From: Rana temporaria
Taxonomy: Eukaryota > Chordata > Amphibia > Anura > Ranidae
NCBI RefSeq assembly: GCF_905171775.1
Contig: NC_053496.1
Coordinates: 181,563,759-181,627,758 of the forward strand
Length of the DNA: 64,000 bases
Direction of reading: 5' to 3'
A model generated the notes under the pieces. That model saw only the letters and a program-made list of their open reading frames with translations, was not told the origin of the DNA and ran no database searches. How positions within the stretch are numbered: position 1 is the stretch's first letter; every line of letters starts with the position of its first letter. This document shows positions 23,023-35,712 of this stretch, in pieces. The translations under genes and the position numbers were made by a program.

Positions 23023-24573
23023 CAGGAGCCTCCAAACTGCGGCCCGCGGGCTGAATGTGGCCCTTTACTTGTCTTTATCTGGCCCTCAGGGCACTATTCC
23101 TCCCACTGATACCAGCAATGGGGAACTATCCCCCCCACCACTAATACCAGCAATGGGGAACTATCCCCCCCCCACCACTGATACCAGCAATGAGGAACTA
23201 TCCCCCCCCCCCCACCACTGATACCAGCAATGGGGAACTATCCCCCCCCACCACTGATACCAGCAATGAGGAACTATCCCCCCACAACTGATACCAGCAA
23301 CAGGGAACTATCCCCCCCACTGATACCAGCAATGGGGAACTATCCCCCCCCACTGATACCAGCAATGGGGAACTATCCCCCCCCCACTGATACCAGCAAT
23401 GGGGAACTATCCCCCCCCACTGATACCAGCAATGGGGAACTATCCCCCCCCCCACTGATACCAGCAATGGGGAACTATCCCCCCCCACTGATACCAGCAA
23501 TGGGGAACTATCCCCCCCCCCACTGATACCAGCAATGGGGAACTATCCCCCCCCACTGATACCAGCAATGGGGGAACTATCCCCCCCACTGATACCAGCA
23601 ATGGGGAACTATCCCCCCCCCACTGATACCAGCAATGGGGAACTATCCTCCTCACTGATACCAGCAATGAGGAACTATCCCCCCACAACTGATACCAGCA
23701 ACAGGGAACTATCCCCCCCACTGATACCAGCAATGGGGAACTATCCCCCCCCACTGATACCAGCAATGGGGAACTATCCCCCCCCCCACTGATACCAGCA
23801 ATGGGGAACTATCCCCCCCACTGATACCAGCAATGGGGAACTATCCCCCCCCCCACTGATACCAGCAATGGGGAACTATCCCCCCCCACTGATACCAGCA
23901 ATGGGGAACTATCCCCCCCCCCCACTGATACCAGCAATGGGGAACTATCCCCCCCCCACTGATACCAGCAATGGGGGAACTATCCCCCCCACTGATACCA
24001 GCAATGGGGAACTATCCCCCCCCCACTGATACCAGCAATGGGGAACTATCCCCCCCCCCACTGATACCAGCAATGGGGAACTATCCCCCCCCCACTGATA
24101 CCAGCAATGGGGAACTATCCCCCCCCCACTGATACCAGCAATGGGGAACTATCCTCCTCACTGATACCAGCAAAGGGGAACTGTCTCCCCCCCCCCCCAC
24201 CACTGATACCAGCAATGAGGAATTACCCCCCCACCACTGATACCAGCAATGGGGCACTATCCTCCCCACCACTGATACCAGCAATAGGGCACTATCCTCC
24301 TCACTGATACCAGCAATGGGGCACTATCTCCCCCCATCACTGATACCAGCAATGGGGCACCATCCCTCCACCAATACCAACAATGGGGCACCATCCCTCC
24401 CACTGATACCAACAATGGGGCACCACTATGCCTCCAATACAGGTGACAGGGCACTATTCCCACTCCTACTGACCAGAGGTGCAATGTCTTTTCAGAAGTC
24501 AGAAGCATTGTTTACTCCCACAGACTCTGGGCATTTGCTACTCTCGGGGGACCACAGTCCCCCCCCCCCCCTG
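23023..24573. mobile_element. hAT element swollen by an internal minisatellite
   Basis: Inserted in module B. An 8-bp duplication GTTTAGAG/GTTTAGAA (23015-23022, 24574-24581; 7 of 8 identical) flanks it. The 5' end caggagcctccaaactgcgg matches hAT copies at 22641 and 44765; the 3' end is a C-rich run ending ctg. Most of its length is the tandem array at 23090-24450. Confidence 0.75.
23090..24450 (+). repeat. C-run minisatellite (~32-36 bp unit)
   Basis: About 40 units of gataccagcaatggggaact, atc, a C-run of 6 to 12, then act. Unit length varies only through the C-run. Blocks of several units are themselves repeated (for example 23230-23526 and 23640-23930). Confidence 0.95.
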
Positions 24574-24649
24574 GTTTAGAACAAGCATTACACATTAGTT
24601 GTGGCCATGTGAACTGCTCTATGCACACTACACATCACATAGTCCATAG

Positions 24650-25335
24650 ACCCTCTACCGACCACCAAGGGAAGAGGGCGCTCCTCGACCGACCACCAAG
24701 GGAAGAGGGCGCTCCTCGACCGACCACCAAGGGAAGAGGGCGCTCCTCGACAGACCACCAAGGGAAGAGGGCGCTCCTCGGCCGACCACCAAGGGAAGAG
24801 GGCGCTCCTCGGCCGACCACCAAGGGAAGAGGGCGCTCCTCGGCCGACCACCAAGGGAAGAGGGCGCTCCTCGGCCGACCACCAAGGGAAGAGGGCGCTC
24901 CTCGACCGACCACCAAGGGAAGAGGGCGCTCCTCTACCGACCACCAAGGGAAGAGGGCGCTCCTCTACCGACCACCAAGGGAAGAGGGCGCTCCTCTACC
25001 GACCACCAAGGGAAGAGGGCGCTCCTCTACCGACCACCAAGGGAAGAGGGCGCTCCTCTACCGACCACCAAGGGAAGAGGGCGCTCCTCTACCGACCACC
25101 AAGGGAAGAGGGCGCTCCTCTACCGACCACCAAGGGAAGAGGGCGCTCCTCTACCGACCACCAAGGGAAGAGGGCGCTCCTCTACCGACCACCAAGGGAA
25201 GAGGGCGCTCCTCTACCGACCACCAAGGGAAGAGGGCGCTCCTCTACCGACCACCAAGGGAAGACGGCGCTCCTCTACCGACCACCAAGGGAAGACGGCG
25301 CTCCTCTACCGACCACCAAGGGAAGAGGGCTTCTG
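24650..25335 (+). repeat. Minisatellite C array 4a, 31-bp variant
   Basis: About 22 nearly identical 31-bp units (gaccaccaagggaagagggc, gctcctctacc). Because 31 is not a multiple of 3, all frames cycle through the unit and a 269-codon frame is open by chance. Confidence 0.97.
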
Positions 25336-26195
25336 TGTTGACCACCAATGTAAGGGGGGGGGCTTCTCCACTGGCCACCAATGTAAGGGGGGGGCTTCTC
25401 CACTGGCCACCAATGTAAGGGGGGGCTTCTCCACTGGCCACCAATGTAAGGGGGGGGCTTCTCCACTGGCCACCAATGTAAGGGGGGGCTTCTCCACTGG
25501 CCACCAATGTAAGGGGGGGGCTTCTCCACTGGCCACCAATGTAAGGGGGGGCTTCTCCACTGGCCACCAATGTAAGGGGGGGGGCTTCTCCACTGGCCAC
25601 CAATGTAAGGGGGGGGGGGTTCTCCACTGGCCACCAATGTAAGGGGGGGGGGTTCTCCACTGGCCACCAATGTAAGGGGGGGGGGGTTCTCCACTGGCCA
25701 CCAATGTAAGGGGGGGGGGGGGCTTCTCCACTGGCCACCAATGTAAGGGGGGGCTTCTCCACTGGCCACCAATGTAAGGGGGGGCTTCTCCACTGGCCAC
25801 CAATGTAAGGGGGGGCTTCTCCACTGGCCACCAATGTAAGGGGGGCTTCTCCACTGGCCACCAGTATAAAAGAATACTTCTCTACTGGCCACCAATGTAA
25901 GGGGGGGGCTTCTCCACTGGCCACCAATGTAAGGGGGGGGCTTCTCCACTGGCCACCAATGTAAGGGGGGGGGGCTTCTCCACTGGCCACCAATGTAAGG
26001 GGGGGGGCTTCTCCACTGGCCACCAATGTAAGGGGGGGCTTCTCCACTGGCCACCAATGTAAGGGGGGGGGGCTTCTCCACTGGCCACCAATGTAAGGGG
26101 GGGGGGGGCTTCTCCACTGGCCACCAATGTAAGGGGGGCTTCTCTACTGGCCACCAGTATAAAAGAATACTTCTCTACTGACCACCAATGTAGGA
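25336..26195 (+). repeat. Minisatellite C array 4b, G-run variant
   Basis: About 26 units of ccaccaatgtaag, a G-run of 6 to 12, then cttctccactgg. Unit length follows the G-run. Two units carry a shared variant (ccagtataaaagaatacttc at about 25861 and 26153). Confidence 0.97.
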
Positions 26196-28500
26196 ATTCA
26201 AAAACAAATTTGAAATATAAACATATTACTGATTTCCTTTAAAGACTAAGTGTATCAGTGAATATAGCCATCTTCCAAAGTTTGAAAATAACAGAATAGA
26301 ATAAAACAATAGAATAGAAAAGAAGAGAATATATGTGAATAGAAAGAATACAGCTGTCTTCGTAAATTCTAATTTCCAAAAAGGAATAGAATCAAATAGA
26401 ATAGTAAATAAAAGAATGGAAAATTAAAGAATGGCATAGATTTTAAAAGACTAAAATATAGAGAATAATAGAATAGCATAGAAAATAAAGGAATAAAAAA
26501 AAGAATAGAAAAAAGTAGAATAAAATTGAAAAGAACAGAAAAAAAAAAGAAGAAGAATAGAATAAAATAGAATGTAAATGAATAGAAAAAATGAATAGAG
26601 AATAAAGGAATAGAAAATAAAAAAATAGAATAGAAAATAGAAGAGAACATAATAATAGAATGGGAAAAAAATAGAATATAATCATCATTCAAATTTCTTA
26701 CAATAGAATAAAATGGAATAGAAAATAAAAGACTAGAAAATAAAGGAATAGAATAGTTTTTAATAGACTAAATTATAGCCATCTTCATAAATTCAAAAAG
26801 AATAAAACAGAAGAGAATAGAAAATAATAGACAGAATATAATCAACATTCAAATTTCTTACAATAGAATAAAAAATAAAGGAATAAAATAGATTTTAATA
26901 GAATAAAATATAGCTATCTTCAAAAATTCTAAAGTAATAAAACAGAAGAGAATATAAAATAAATAGATTAAAGCAGAGCAGAATAGAATAGAGAATACAA
27001 GAAAAGCACAGAAAATAAAGGAATAAAAAGGGAATAGAAAAAAGTAGAATAGAAAGTAGAGGGATAAAATAGAAAAGAAAGAATATAATCATTCAAATTT
27101 CTTACAACAGAATAAAATAGAAAAGAAGGCAATAGAAAATAAAGGAATAGAATAGATTTTAATATAATAGAACAAAATATAGCTATCTTCATAAATTCAA
27201 AAAGAATAAAACAGAAGAGAATAGAAAATAATAGTAGCGGAGCAGAATAGAATAGAGAATACAAAAAAGAATAAAATAGAAAAAAAGAGAATAGAAAGAA
27301 TATAATCATCATTCAAATTTCTTACAAAATAATAAAATAGAAAATAATAGAGAACATAAAAGAATAGAATACAATAGAAAAAAGGACTAGAATATAATCA
27401 TCATTCAAATTTCTTACAATAGAATAAAATAGAATAGAACTAAGAATAGAAAATAAAGGAATATAATACATTTTAATAGAATAAAATATAGCCATCTTCA
27501 TAAATTCAAAGAGAATAAAACAGAAAAGAATATAAACTAAGAGTAAAGCAGAGAAGAATAGCATATAAAATAAGGGAATAAAAAAAGGAATAGAAAAAAG
27601 TAGAATAGAAAGTAGAGGAATAAAATAGAAAAGAATATAATCATTCAAATTTCTTACAACATAATAAAATAAAAAAGAAAATAATAGAAAAGAAGATAAT
27701 AGAAAATAAAGGAATAGAATAGATTTTAATATAAAACAATAACATATAGCTATCTTCATAAATTCAAAAAGAATAAAACGGAAGAGAATAGAAAATAGAG
27801 TAGCAGAGCAGAATAGAATAGAGAATACAAAATAGAAAAAAAGAGAATAGAACGAATATAATCATTCAAATTTCTTACAAAATAATAAAAAAAAGAGTAG
27901 AAAATAAAGAAATAGAGAACATAAAAGAAAAGAATAGAATAAAATAGAAAAAAAGACTAGAATGGAAAAATAGAAATATAATCGTCATTCAAAATGTCTT
28001 ACAATAGAATAAAATAGAATAGAAATAAAGAATAGAAAATAAAGGAATAGAATAGATTTTGATAGAATAAAATAAAGCCATCTTCATAAATTCAAAGAGA
28101 ATAGAAAATAATAGAGTAAAGCAGAGCAGAATAGAATAGAAAATAAAGGAATAAAAAAAGAATAGAAACAAGTAGAATAGAAAATAGAGGAATAAAATAT
28201 AAAAGAACAGAAAAAAAATTGAATAGAAATGAATAGAAAAATTTGAATAGAGAATAACGAAATAGAATAGAAAATAATAGAAGAGAACATAAAAGAAGAG
28301 ACTAAAATAGAAAAAAACAAGGACTAGAATAGAATGGAAATAAAAATAGAAAGAATATGATAGTCATTCAGATTTCTTATAGAATAGAACCAGCTATTCT
28401 TCACAATGAATTCGGATCGACTTGATATTTTCGATTCTAATACTCCGAATCCATTGAAAAAAAAAATTTGAATCCGGTCGGAAACGAATGAACAAAACGA
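26196..28500 (+). repeat. AT-rich (gaataaaat)-type tract, copy 2
   Basis: About 2.2 kb of degenerate aatagaataaaatagaaa with recurring anchors tagccatcttcataaattca and tcattcaaatttcttacaat every 150-400 bp, so it is a diverged higher-order satellite rather than a simple microsatellite. Ends with the same segment as copy 1 (accagctattcttcacaatg). Confidence 0.85.
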
Positions 28501-28809
28501 AATTGAATGAATTAAATTAGTAACTTAACAAATCGATCCGCAAAGAAAGTAATTTTTTGGGCGGTGGAACACTGGAGTGGGAGTGACAGATGAACAAGAT
28601 TTGCACTCTGGTGATCACCTCTGGACTTTAATGGATCATCTCCAAGGGCGTTTTGGTGATTTACCCGTCTTTAGAATTGTATGGCTCTAGTATCGGGAGT
28701 AGGCTAGTAAACCAGGTTTTAAAAAAGGGATCTCTTGTGTTTGTCCAATCTACTAGCCATCAATCTTTGTATTAGTCGTGGTCCCGTTGTGTCGGGTTTT
28801 GACTTCTAA
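28501..28809. other. Unassigned segment
   Basis: No open frame or known repeat is recognised. It is separated by a MITE from 29278-29473, which may be its continuation. Confidence 0.4.
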
Positions 28810-29277
28810 GGCCCCGTACACACACACACGAGAGGATCGATCCGCTGGAATTTATCCGCGGACCGGTTTCAGCGGATGGATCCTGTGGTGTGTACAACCC
28901 AGCGGATATTTTTCCGCGGATATTTTTCGGGCCGATGGATTTCCAGCGGATCAAAATTCCTTAGCATGCTAAGAAATCTATCTCCGCTGGAATCCAGTCC
29001 AGCGGATTGATCCGATGGTCTGTACAGACTCACCGGATCAATCCGTCCGAATCCATCCCTCGCATGCGTCGTAATGATTCGACGCATGCGTGGAAGTCCT
29101 TATATTACAACGTCGCCGCGTCATCATCGCGGCGACGGCGCAACACGTCACCGTGGAGGGAATTCCGCGCGGATTTTGATCTCATGACCATCAGATCAAA
29201 ATCCGCCAGAGGATTTATCCGCGGAAACGGTCCTCCGGACCATTTCCGCGGATCGATCCTCTCGTGTGTACTAGGCC
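28810..29277. mobile_element. Harbinger-like MITE (H9), GATCC-rich subfamily
   Basis: The ends GGCCCCGTACACACA and tcgtgtgtactaggcc are inverted repeats. The inside is rich in palindromic ccgctggaatttatccgcgg-type words. Left flank TAA, right flank ATA, so the duplication is imperfect. Confidence 0.75.
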
Positions 29278-29304
29278 ATAGAAGCTCAATTCCGGGGATT
29301 TCCA

Positions 29305-30160
29305 AGAGTGAGCTACGGTTCCTTTAGTAGCATTGAATATAAAGCTAAATGGTTTAGCGGTAGATGGTGGGACATTTTGGATAGGCTTGTTCAGTAAACC
29401 TTCCAGTGGATCTTCCCGTAGGTTGCAACCCAGTACCTTCTCTATTCACGAGTAGACTTGGAATGGATCCAAATGCCGCGTACAGACTATCAGACATTCA
29501 GACAACAAAACCGTGGATTTTTTTTTTTTTTCACGATGGATGTCGGCTCAAACTTGTCTCGCATACACACGGTCACACAAATGTTGTCAGACATTCCGAA
29601 CGCCAAGAACGTGGTGACGCACAACACGTACAACCGCACTATTAAAGGGAAATTCAATACCAGTTGTGTTAGTAGAAGTTTGGTGAGAGACGATTTGCGC
29701 TTTTCAGCCTCGTGCTTTTCAGTCCGTTACAGCGTGACGAATGTGCTATCTCCATCACGAACGTTAGTTTTACCAGACCGAGCGCTTCCGTCTCGTACTT
29801 GATTCCGAGCGTGCGTGGAATTTTGTGCGTTGGAATTGTCCCCACACGATCGGAATCTACGAGAACGGATTTTGTTGTCGGATAATTTGAGAACCAGCTC
29901 TCAAATTTTTGTTGCCGGAAATTCACACGGTCGGAATTTCCGACCAAAAGCTCACATCGGACTTTTCTCGTCGAAAATTCCGACTGTATGAACGGGGCAT
30001 AAGAGTGAGCTACGGTTCCTTTAGTAGCAGTAAAGCGAAATGGTTTAGCGGTAGATGGTGGGGCATTTTGGATAGGCTTGTTCAGTAAACCTTCCACTGG
30101 ATCTTTCCGTAGGTTGCAACCTACTACCTTCCCTATTCACGAGTCGCTTTGGATCCATGT
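29305..30160 (+). repeat. ~165-bp direct repeat separated by a MITE
   Basis: gagtgagctacggttccttt ... ggttgcaacc at 29305-29473 recurs at 30003-30160 with about 90 percent identity. The spacer is the Harbinger-like element at 29474-29999. Confidence 0.88.
29474..29999. mobile_element. Harbinger-like MITE (H10)
   Basis: The ends tgccgcgtacagactat and atgaacggggca are degraded inverted repeats; internal aacttgtctcgcatacacac resembles H7 and H12. Confidence 0.65.
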
Positions 30161-30828
30161 GGCCAGATTCACGAGTTACGCTGGCGTATCTATTGATACG
30201 CCACGTAATTTAAAAGTAGCGCCGTCGTATCTCTGCACGGTATTCTGGGAACAAGATACGCTGAAATATGGCTTCAGCCGACTGACGTAAGTCTTAGTAC
30301 GCCGTCGTATCTAGGGTGCATATTTACGCTGGCCGATAGGGGCGCTTCCATAGATTTACGCCTTGAATATGTAAATGAGCTAGATACGCTGATTCACGAA
30401 CGTACTTGTGCCCGCTACGCCGTTTACGTTAGGCTTACGTCCGGCGTAAAGTTACCCCTGCTATATGAGGCGCAGCCAATGCAAAGTATGGACGTCGGCA
30501 AGTGTATCTTTTTACTTCGTTTACGTAAGTCCTACGTGAATGGGGCTGTGCGTAGGTTACGTTCACGTCACAGGCATTGGGCCTGGCGTATCTTAGGGCG
30601 TAAATTCGACGTGATACTGAGCATGCGCGCGCATGCGCCGTTCGTTAGGCGCATCATTTACGTGGGGTCAGGGCTCATTTGAATGCAACACGCCCACCTC
30701 TTCCAAATTTGGCATACGGAGCAAGTGCTTTGTGAATACTGCACTTGCCTGTCTAAGTTGCGGCGGCGTAGCGTAAATAGGATACACTACGCCCAACTAA
30801 AGATACGCTCAGGTATGTGAATCTGGCC
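30161..30828. mobile_element. CpG-rich palindromic MITE (GATTCA family), copy d
   Basis: Perfect end pair GGCCAGATTCA and TGAATCTGGCC. Inserted in the second copy of the direct repeat. Confidence 0.85.
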
Positions 30829-31272
30829 CTTAGCTTCTGTGCCTTGGAGGGCTTTTTAAACTTGATATCAGGGCAGCGTTCCTGGTCATGGCAAGCTCCT
30901 TTCTTCATTTCTTTTGGAAGACTATCCTATCAAATAAGTTTGCTTTTGTTTCGTTTTTGGCGTTTTGGAGTTGTTATTTATTTTTGGGGGGTATACTTGT
31001 TTTTATTGTATGTTACTAGATATTTTTTTAGGTTATGGGTGCTCGAATCGCAGCGTTCACTTCTGACCATCCGTTCTTGGCGCTGCCTTTTGTTTGTAAC
31101 ACGCGCCGCTCCGGCATTGAAGAAACAACAGCGTGTGCCTAAACCATGTCACATTATATCACTCCCATCCCCCGCACCCTCCATCCCCATAGATACAATA
31201 AAAGTTAGGCATACACCCGTTAGACCTATTTAAAGTTAGACATACACGGGTTGGACCTATTATTGGCAATAA

Positions 31273-32227
31273 ACCGCTTAAGACCCGGACCATTATGCAG
31301 GTTAAGGACCTTACCACTTTTTGCGATTCGTCACTGCTTCGCTTTAACTGACAATTGCGCGGTCGTGCGACATGGCTCCCAAACAAAATTGGCGTCCTTT
31401 TTTTCCCACAAATAGAGCTTTCTTTTGGTGGTATTTGATCACCTCTGCTGTTTTTATTTTTTGCGCTATAAACAAAAATCGAGCGACAATTTTGAAAAAA
31501 ATTCAATATTTTTTACTTTTTGCTATAATATCCCCCAAAAATATATAAAAAAAACATTTTTTTTGCTCAGTTTAGGCGGATACGTATTCTTCTACATATT
31601 TTTGGTAAAAAAAAAAAATCACAATACGCGTTTATCGATTAAGTTTTGCGCAAAACTTGTAGCGTTTACAAAATAGGGGATAGTTTTATTGCATTTTTAT
31701 TAATATTTTTTTTTCTACTAATGGCGGCGATCAGCGATTTTTGTTCCGTGACTGCGACATTATGGCGGACACATCGGACAATTTTGACACATTTTTGGGA
31801 CCAAAAAGTGATATAAAAATGCACAGAAAACGACAACTGCAGTTTAGGAGTTAACCACTAGGGGGCACTGTAGGGGTTAAGTGTGACCTCATATGTGTTT
31901 CTAACTGTAGGGGGGGGCGGGGCTGGATGTGTGACGTCAGTGATCGTCTTTCCCTATATCAGGGAACAGACGATCGCTGACATTGCCACAATGAAAAACG
32001 GGGAAGGTGCGTTTACACACCTCTCCCCGTTCTTCAGCTCCGGTGACCGATCGCGGGACACCGGCGGCGATCGGGTCCGCAGTTCCCGTGGGCGCGGTCA
32101 TGGAGCTTCGGACCCTGTTGCCAGTGCGCCGCCCGCTGGGCAATTAAAGAGGACGTACATGTACGTGCTTGTGCCCAGCCGTGCCATTCTGCCAACGTAT
32201 ATCAGTGTGAAGGGGTCCTTAAGTGGT
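31273..32227. mobile_element. Non-coding DNA element with ACCRCTTAAG ends
   Basis: The ends ACCGCTTAAGACCC and its complement GGGTCCTTAAGTGGT are inverted repeats. TAA flanks both sides (31270-31272, 32228-32230), and the empty site ...aattaaa... is visible in module A copy 2. No transposase frame. Confidence 0.88.
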
Positions 32228-32299
32228 TAAACCTGTTCTGCAGTTGACCTTCTTATCAAAGGCTTAGATGCAGCGACAGAAGGAATAAGGTACTTAGCT

Positions 32300-32499
32300 T
32301 TTCTGGTGCCTTCATGGCAACATACGCATGACCACGCGTATGCTGCCATGGATAGGCACCAGGAAAGGAAAATTACGGAAAGGTAAGTATTCAATTTTCC
32401 ATTTTTATATTATATAGCAACGTAGTATGTTGCTATATAATATAAAAATGGAAAATTGAATACTTACCTTTCCGTAATTTTCCTTTCCTGGTGCCTATC
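32300..32499. repeat. Double hairpin (fold-back) insertion in module A copy 4
   Basis: Two adjacent inverted repeats. The first has arms tggcaacatacgc/gcgtatgctgcca with an 8-bp loop near 32330. The second spans 32351-32499 with essentially perfect arms of about 71 bp centred on 32425. Other A copies lack it. Confidence 0.85.
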
Positions 32500-33340
32500 A
32501 ATGATTTGACAATGGAGGACGAAGCTGGACAAGACGGGGTGTTACTGAGCGTAAACAATAATATCTAATTACCTCGTCTGTCGATTCTGGGAATGTCTCT
32601 TCTCCTCTTCCTTTCAGCTCGCTTAGAGAGTCCTGTCTGTCTGTAACATCACTTCCTGTCAGTGTTACATCACTTCCTGCCTATCAAACTAATGCTGGGC
32701 CATCTAGTGGAGAGTATGCTAATGCAGCGCTTCCTTATTGCTAGTAGTCTGACCTCTCACCCGGAACTTCCTGTTTCTACACGTCTTCACTTCCTGTCTG
32801 TATGTGACATCACTTCCTGTGTGTGTATAATCCACCTAGCCCTAGCTGAGATCGCCAACTGGTGGACAGTAAGCAAATCACCCCGGAGATCGTCTATGGT
32901 TGGGGCTTTCCGTAGGGGTGAAGAGGATTCTGGGAAGTCACATGACATCACTCTAGTAATAAGACCTGACCGGATTTGGGAGCCAATATGGATTATTATT
33001 ATTATTAATATACAGGATTTATATAGCGCCAATACAAATATTTTTGGTTTCCTCGATTCTGATAGAAAATAAATTAGAAATAAGAAAAAAAAAAATTCTG
33101 TAATTTTTGCCATAATTTGCACCCCCCCCCCCCCTCCCTATATTTACCACAATATATAATCAGCAAGCCGTTATATCATACGTTATATTACATTAGCGTG
33201 ACTTTTATATGTAATGTAGAGGAATGGTAAGACGCAAAGGGAAAGTGTGCGTTTTAGATCTTTATTCCCCTTTTGATGCCACATTGTGAAGCACGCGGGG
33301 GGGGGGGTTTCTCGGAAATTGTAAAGTCAACATAACAGTG

Positions 33341-33775
33341 CTGCTAAACTATATCCTTATTCTCCAAAAACAATCCATACACATCTACCGCTTATGGCCA
33401 TGTAATCTGATTTACATGAAATTGTTGCATACTGGGTTTTATTCTCCGTGAGCTCCCAAACCTCCCCTTTTCCCCTCCACTTCCATTTGCGTAGAACGAG
33501 AATTACAGGTTAGTTGTGGGCCACAACTAACCTGTAATTCTCGTTCTACGTGGCCATGTGCACTGCTCTATGCACCCTACACATCCTATAGTCCATAGAC
33601 TCAGAGGGTGGCTACGTTCCTGCATATGGTAAAACCATGGAGAACGAACGTAGCCACCGTCTAATAAGAAGTCCTATCACAGCATCAAAAGGATTAAACT
33701 TGAACATTTGGAGGAGACCGAGAGAAATAGAAGATACTTTTTTGAGTTGAGAATACATACTTTAATACTTGACAT
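33341..33775 (+). repeat. Module B, copy 4, with a 29-bp inverted duplication
   Basis: The full module B (ggccatgtaatctgatttac through ggaggagaccgagagaaata) precedes C array 5. At 33492-33552 gtagaacgagaattacaggt and following bases are followed by their inverted copy, a perfect hairpin around gtgggccac. In copy 3 the sequence occurs once only. Confidence 0.8.
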
Positions 33776-33779
33776 GTAA

Positions 33780-35595
33780 GATGGCACTACTGACCACCAA
33801 TGTAAGGGGTGCTTCTCTACTGACCACCAATGGAAGATGGCACTCCTCTACTGTCCACCAATGTAAGAGGACATTTCTCTACTGACCACTAATGTAAGAT
33901 GACACGTCTCTACTGAGCACCAATATGAATGGACCCTTCTCTGTTGACCACCAATCTAAGGGGGGCTTCCCTACTGACCACCAACGTAAGAGGACATTTC
34001 TCTACTGACCACGTCTTTATTGACCACCAATGTAAGATGATACTGACCACCAATGTACAGTAAGAGGACACTTCTCTACTGACCTCCAATGTAAGGGAGG
34101 CCTCTCTACTGACTTCCAATGTAAGATGACACTTCTCTACTGACCCCCAATGTAAGATGACACTTCTCTACTGACCCCCAATGTAAGATGACACTTCTCT
34201 ACCGACCATCAATGTAAGATGACACTTCTCTACCCACCACCAATGTAAGTTGACACTTCTCTACCGACCTCCAATGTAAGATGACACTTCTCTACCGACC
34301 TCCAATGTAAGATGACACTTCTCTACCGACCTCCAATGTAAGATGACACTTCTCTACCGACCTCCAATGTAAGATGACACTTCTCTACCGACCTCCAATG
34401 TAAGATGACACTTCTCTACTGACCTCCAATGTAAGATGACACTTCTCTACTGACCTCCAATGTAAGATGACACTTCTCTACTGACCTCCAATGTAAGATG
34501 ACACTTCTCTATCGACCATCAATGTAAGATGACACTTCTCTACTGACCTCCAATGTAAGATGACACTTCTCTACCGACCACCAATGTAAGATGACACTTC
34601 TCTACTGACCTCCAATGTAAGATGAAACTTCTCTACCGACCACCAATGTAAGATGAAACTTCTCTACCGACCTCCAATGTAAGATGACACTTCTCTACTG
34701 ACCTCCAATGTAAGATGAAACTTCTCTACCGACCTCCAATGTAAGATGAAACTTCTCTACCGACCTACAATGTAAGATGACACTTCTCTACCGACCTCCA
34801 ATGTAAGATGACACTTCTCTACCAACCTCCAATGTAAGATGACACTTCTCTACTGACCTCCAATGTAAGATGACACTTCCCTACTGACCTCCAATGTAAG
34901 ATGAAACTTCTCTACCGACCATCAATGTAAGATGACACTTCTCTACCGACCTCCAATGTAAGATGACACTTCTCTACTGACCTCCAATGTAAGATGAAAC
35001 TTCTCTACCGACCTCCAATGTAAGATGAAACTTCTCTACCGACCTCCAATGTAAGATGAAACTTCTCTACCGACCTCCAATGTAAGATGACACTTCTCTA
35101 CCGACCTCCAATGTAAGATGACTCTTCTCTACCGACCATCAATGTAAGATGACACTTCTCTACTGACCACCAATGGAAGATGACTCTTCTCTACTGACCA
35201 CCAATGTAAGATGACACTTCTCTACCGACCTCCAATGTAAGATGACTCTTCTCTACCGACCATCAATGTAAGATGACACTTCTCTACCGACCTCCAATGT
35301 AAGATGACACTTCTCTACTGACCTCCAATGTAAGATGAAACTTCTCTACCGACCTCCAATGTAAGATGACACTTCTCTACTGACCTCCAATGTAAGATGA
35401 CACTTCTCTACCGACCATCAATGTAAGATGACACTTCTCTACCAACCTCCAATGTAAGATGACACTTCTCTACTGACCTCCAATGTAAGATGACACTTCT
35501 CTACTGACCTCCAATGTAAGATGACACTTCTCTACTGACCTCCAATGTAAGATGACACTTCTCTACCGACCTCCAATGTAAGATGAAACTTCTCT
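33780..35595 (+). repeat. Minisatellite C array 5 (31-bp unit)
   Basis: About 58 units of gacctccaatgtaagatgac, acttctctacc. It is the longest C array. Variants (acC/acT before gacc, gacAc/gaaAc, cctcc/ccatc) are interspersed, so units have been shuffled by unequal exchange. Confidence 0.97.
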
Positions 35596-35712
35596 ACCAA
35601 CAAAAAGTATGAATTCTCCAAGGCTAAAATATTAAGTAAACTTTGAACTCCTGTCAATCTTCATCAGGCAGGGTTTTACCTGGCTCCTAAGACCTCGAGA
35701 ATGGGGGTCTGT
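35596..35712. other. Unassigned spacer
   Basis: Nothing recognised between C array 5 and the next element. Confidence 0.4.

Larger units (their letters stand above)
30895..33340 (+). repeat. Segmental duplication module A, copy 4
   Basis: Same landmarks as the other copies: ttcacttctgaccatccgtt (31056), acacgggttggaccta, then after a 955-bp insertion ttagatgcagcgacagaagg, atggaggacgaagctggaca (32513), ttacctcgtctgtcg, ACTTCCTG motifs (32645-32820), gatcgccaactggtggac, gaagaggattctgggaagtc (32920). It carries two insertions absent from other copies (31273-32227 and about 32300-32499), plus an L2 tail-like fragment near 32990-33045. Confidence 0.75.

Noticed and set aside
24609..25418. 269-codon plus-strand and 267-280-codon minus-strand frames
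   Set aside because: 31-32-bp repeat units cycle all frames; composition is purely repeat-driven.
26196..28500. Minus-strand frames rich in F, Y, L, S (60-145 codons)
   Set aside because: Products of AT-rich satellite sequence; no domain and many alternative frames of the same kind.
4728..35595. CRISPR-like array of 30-bp direct repeats
   Set aside because: Units are contiguous without unique spacers and the genome is vertebrate.
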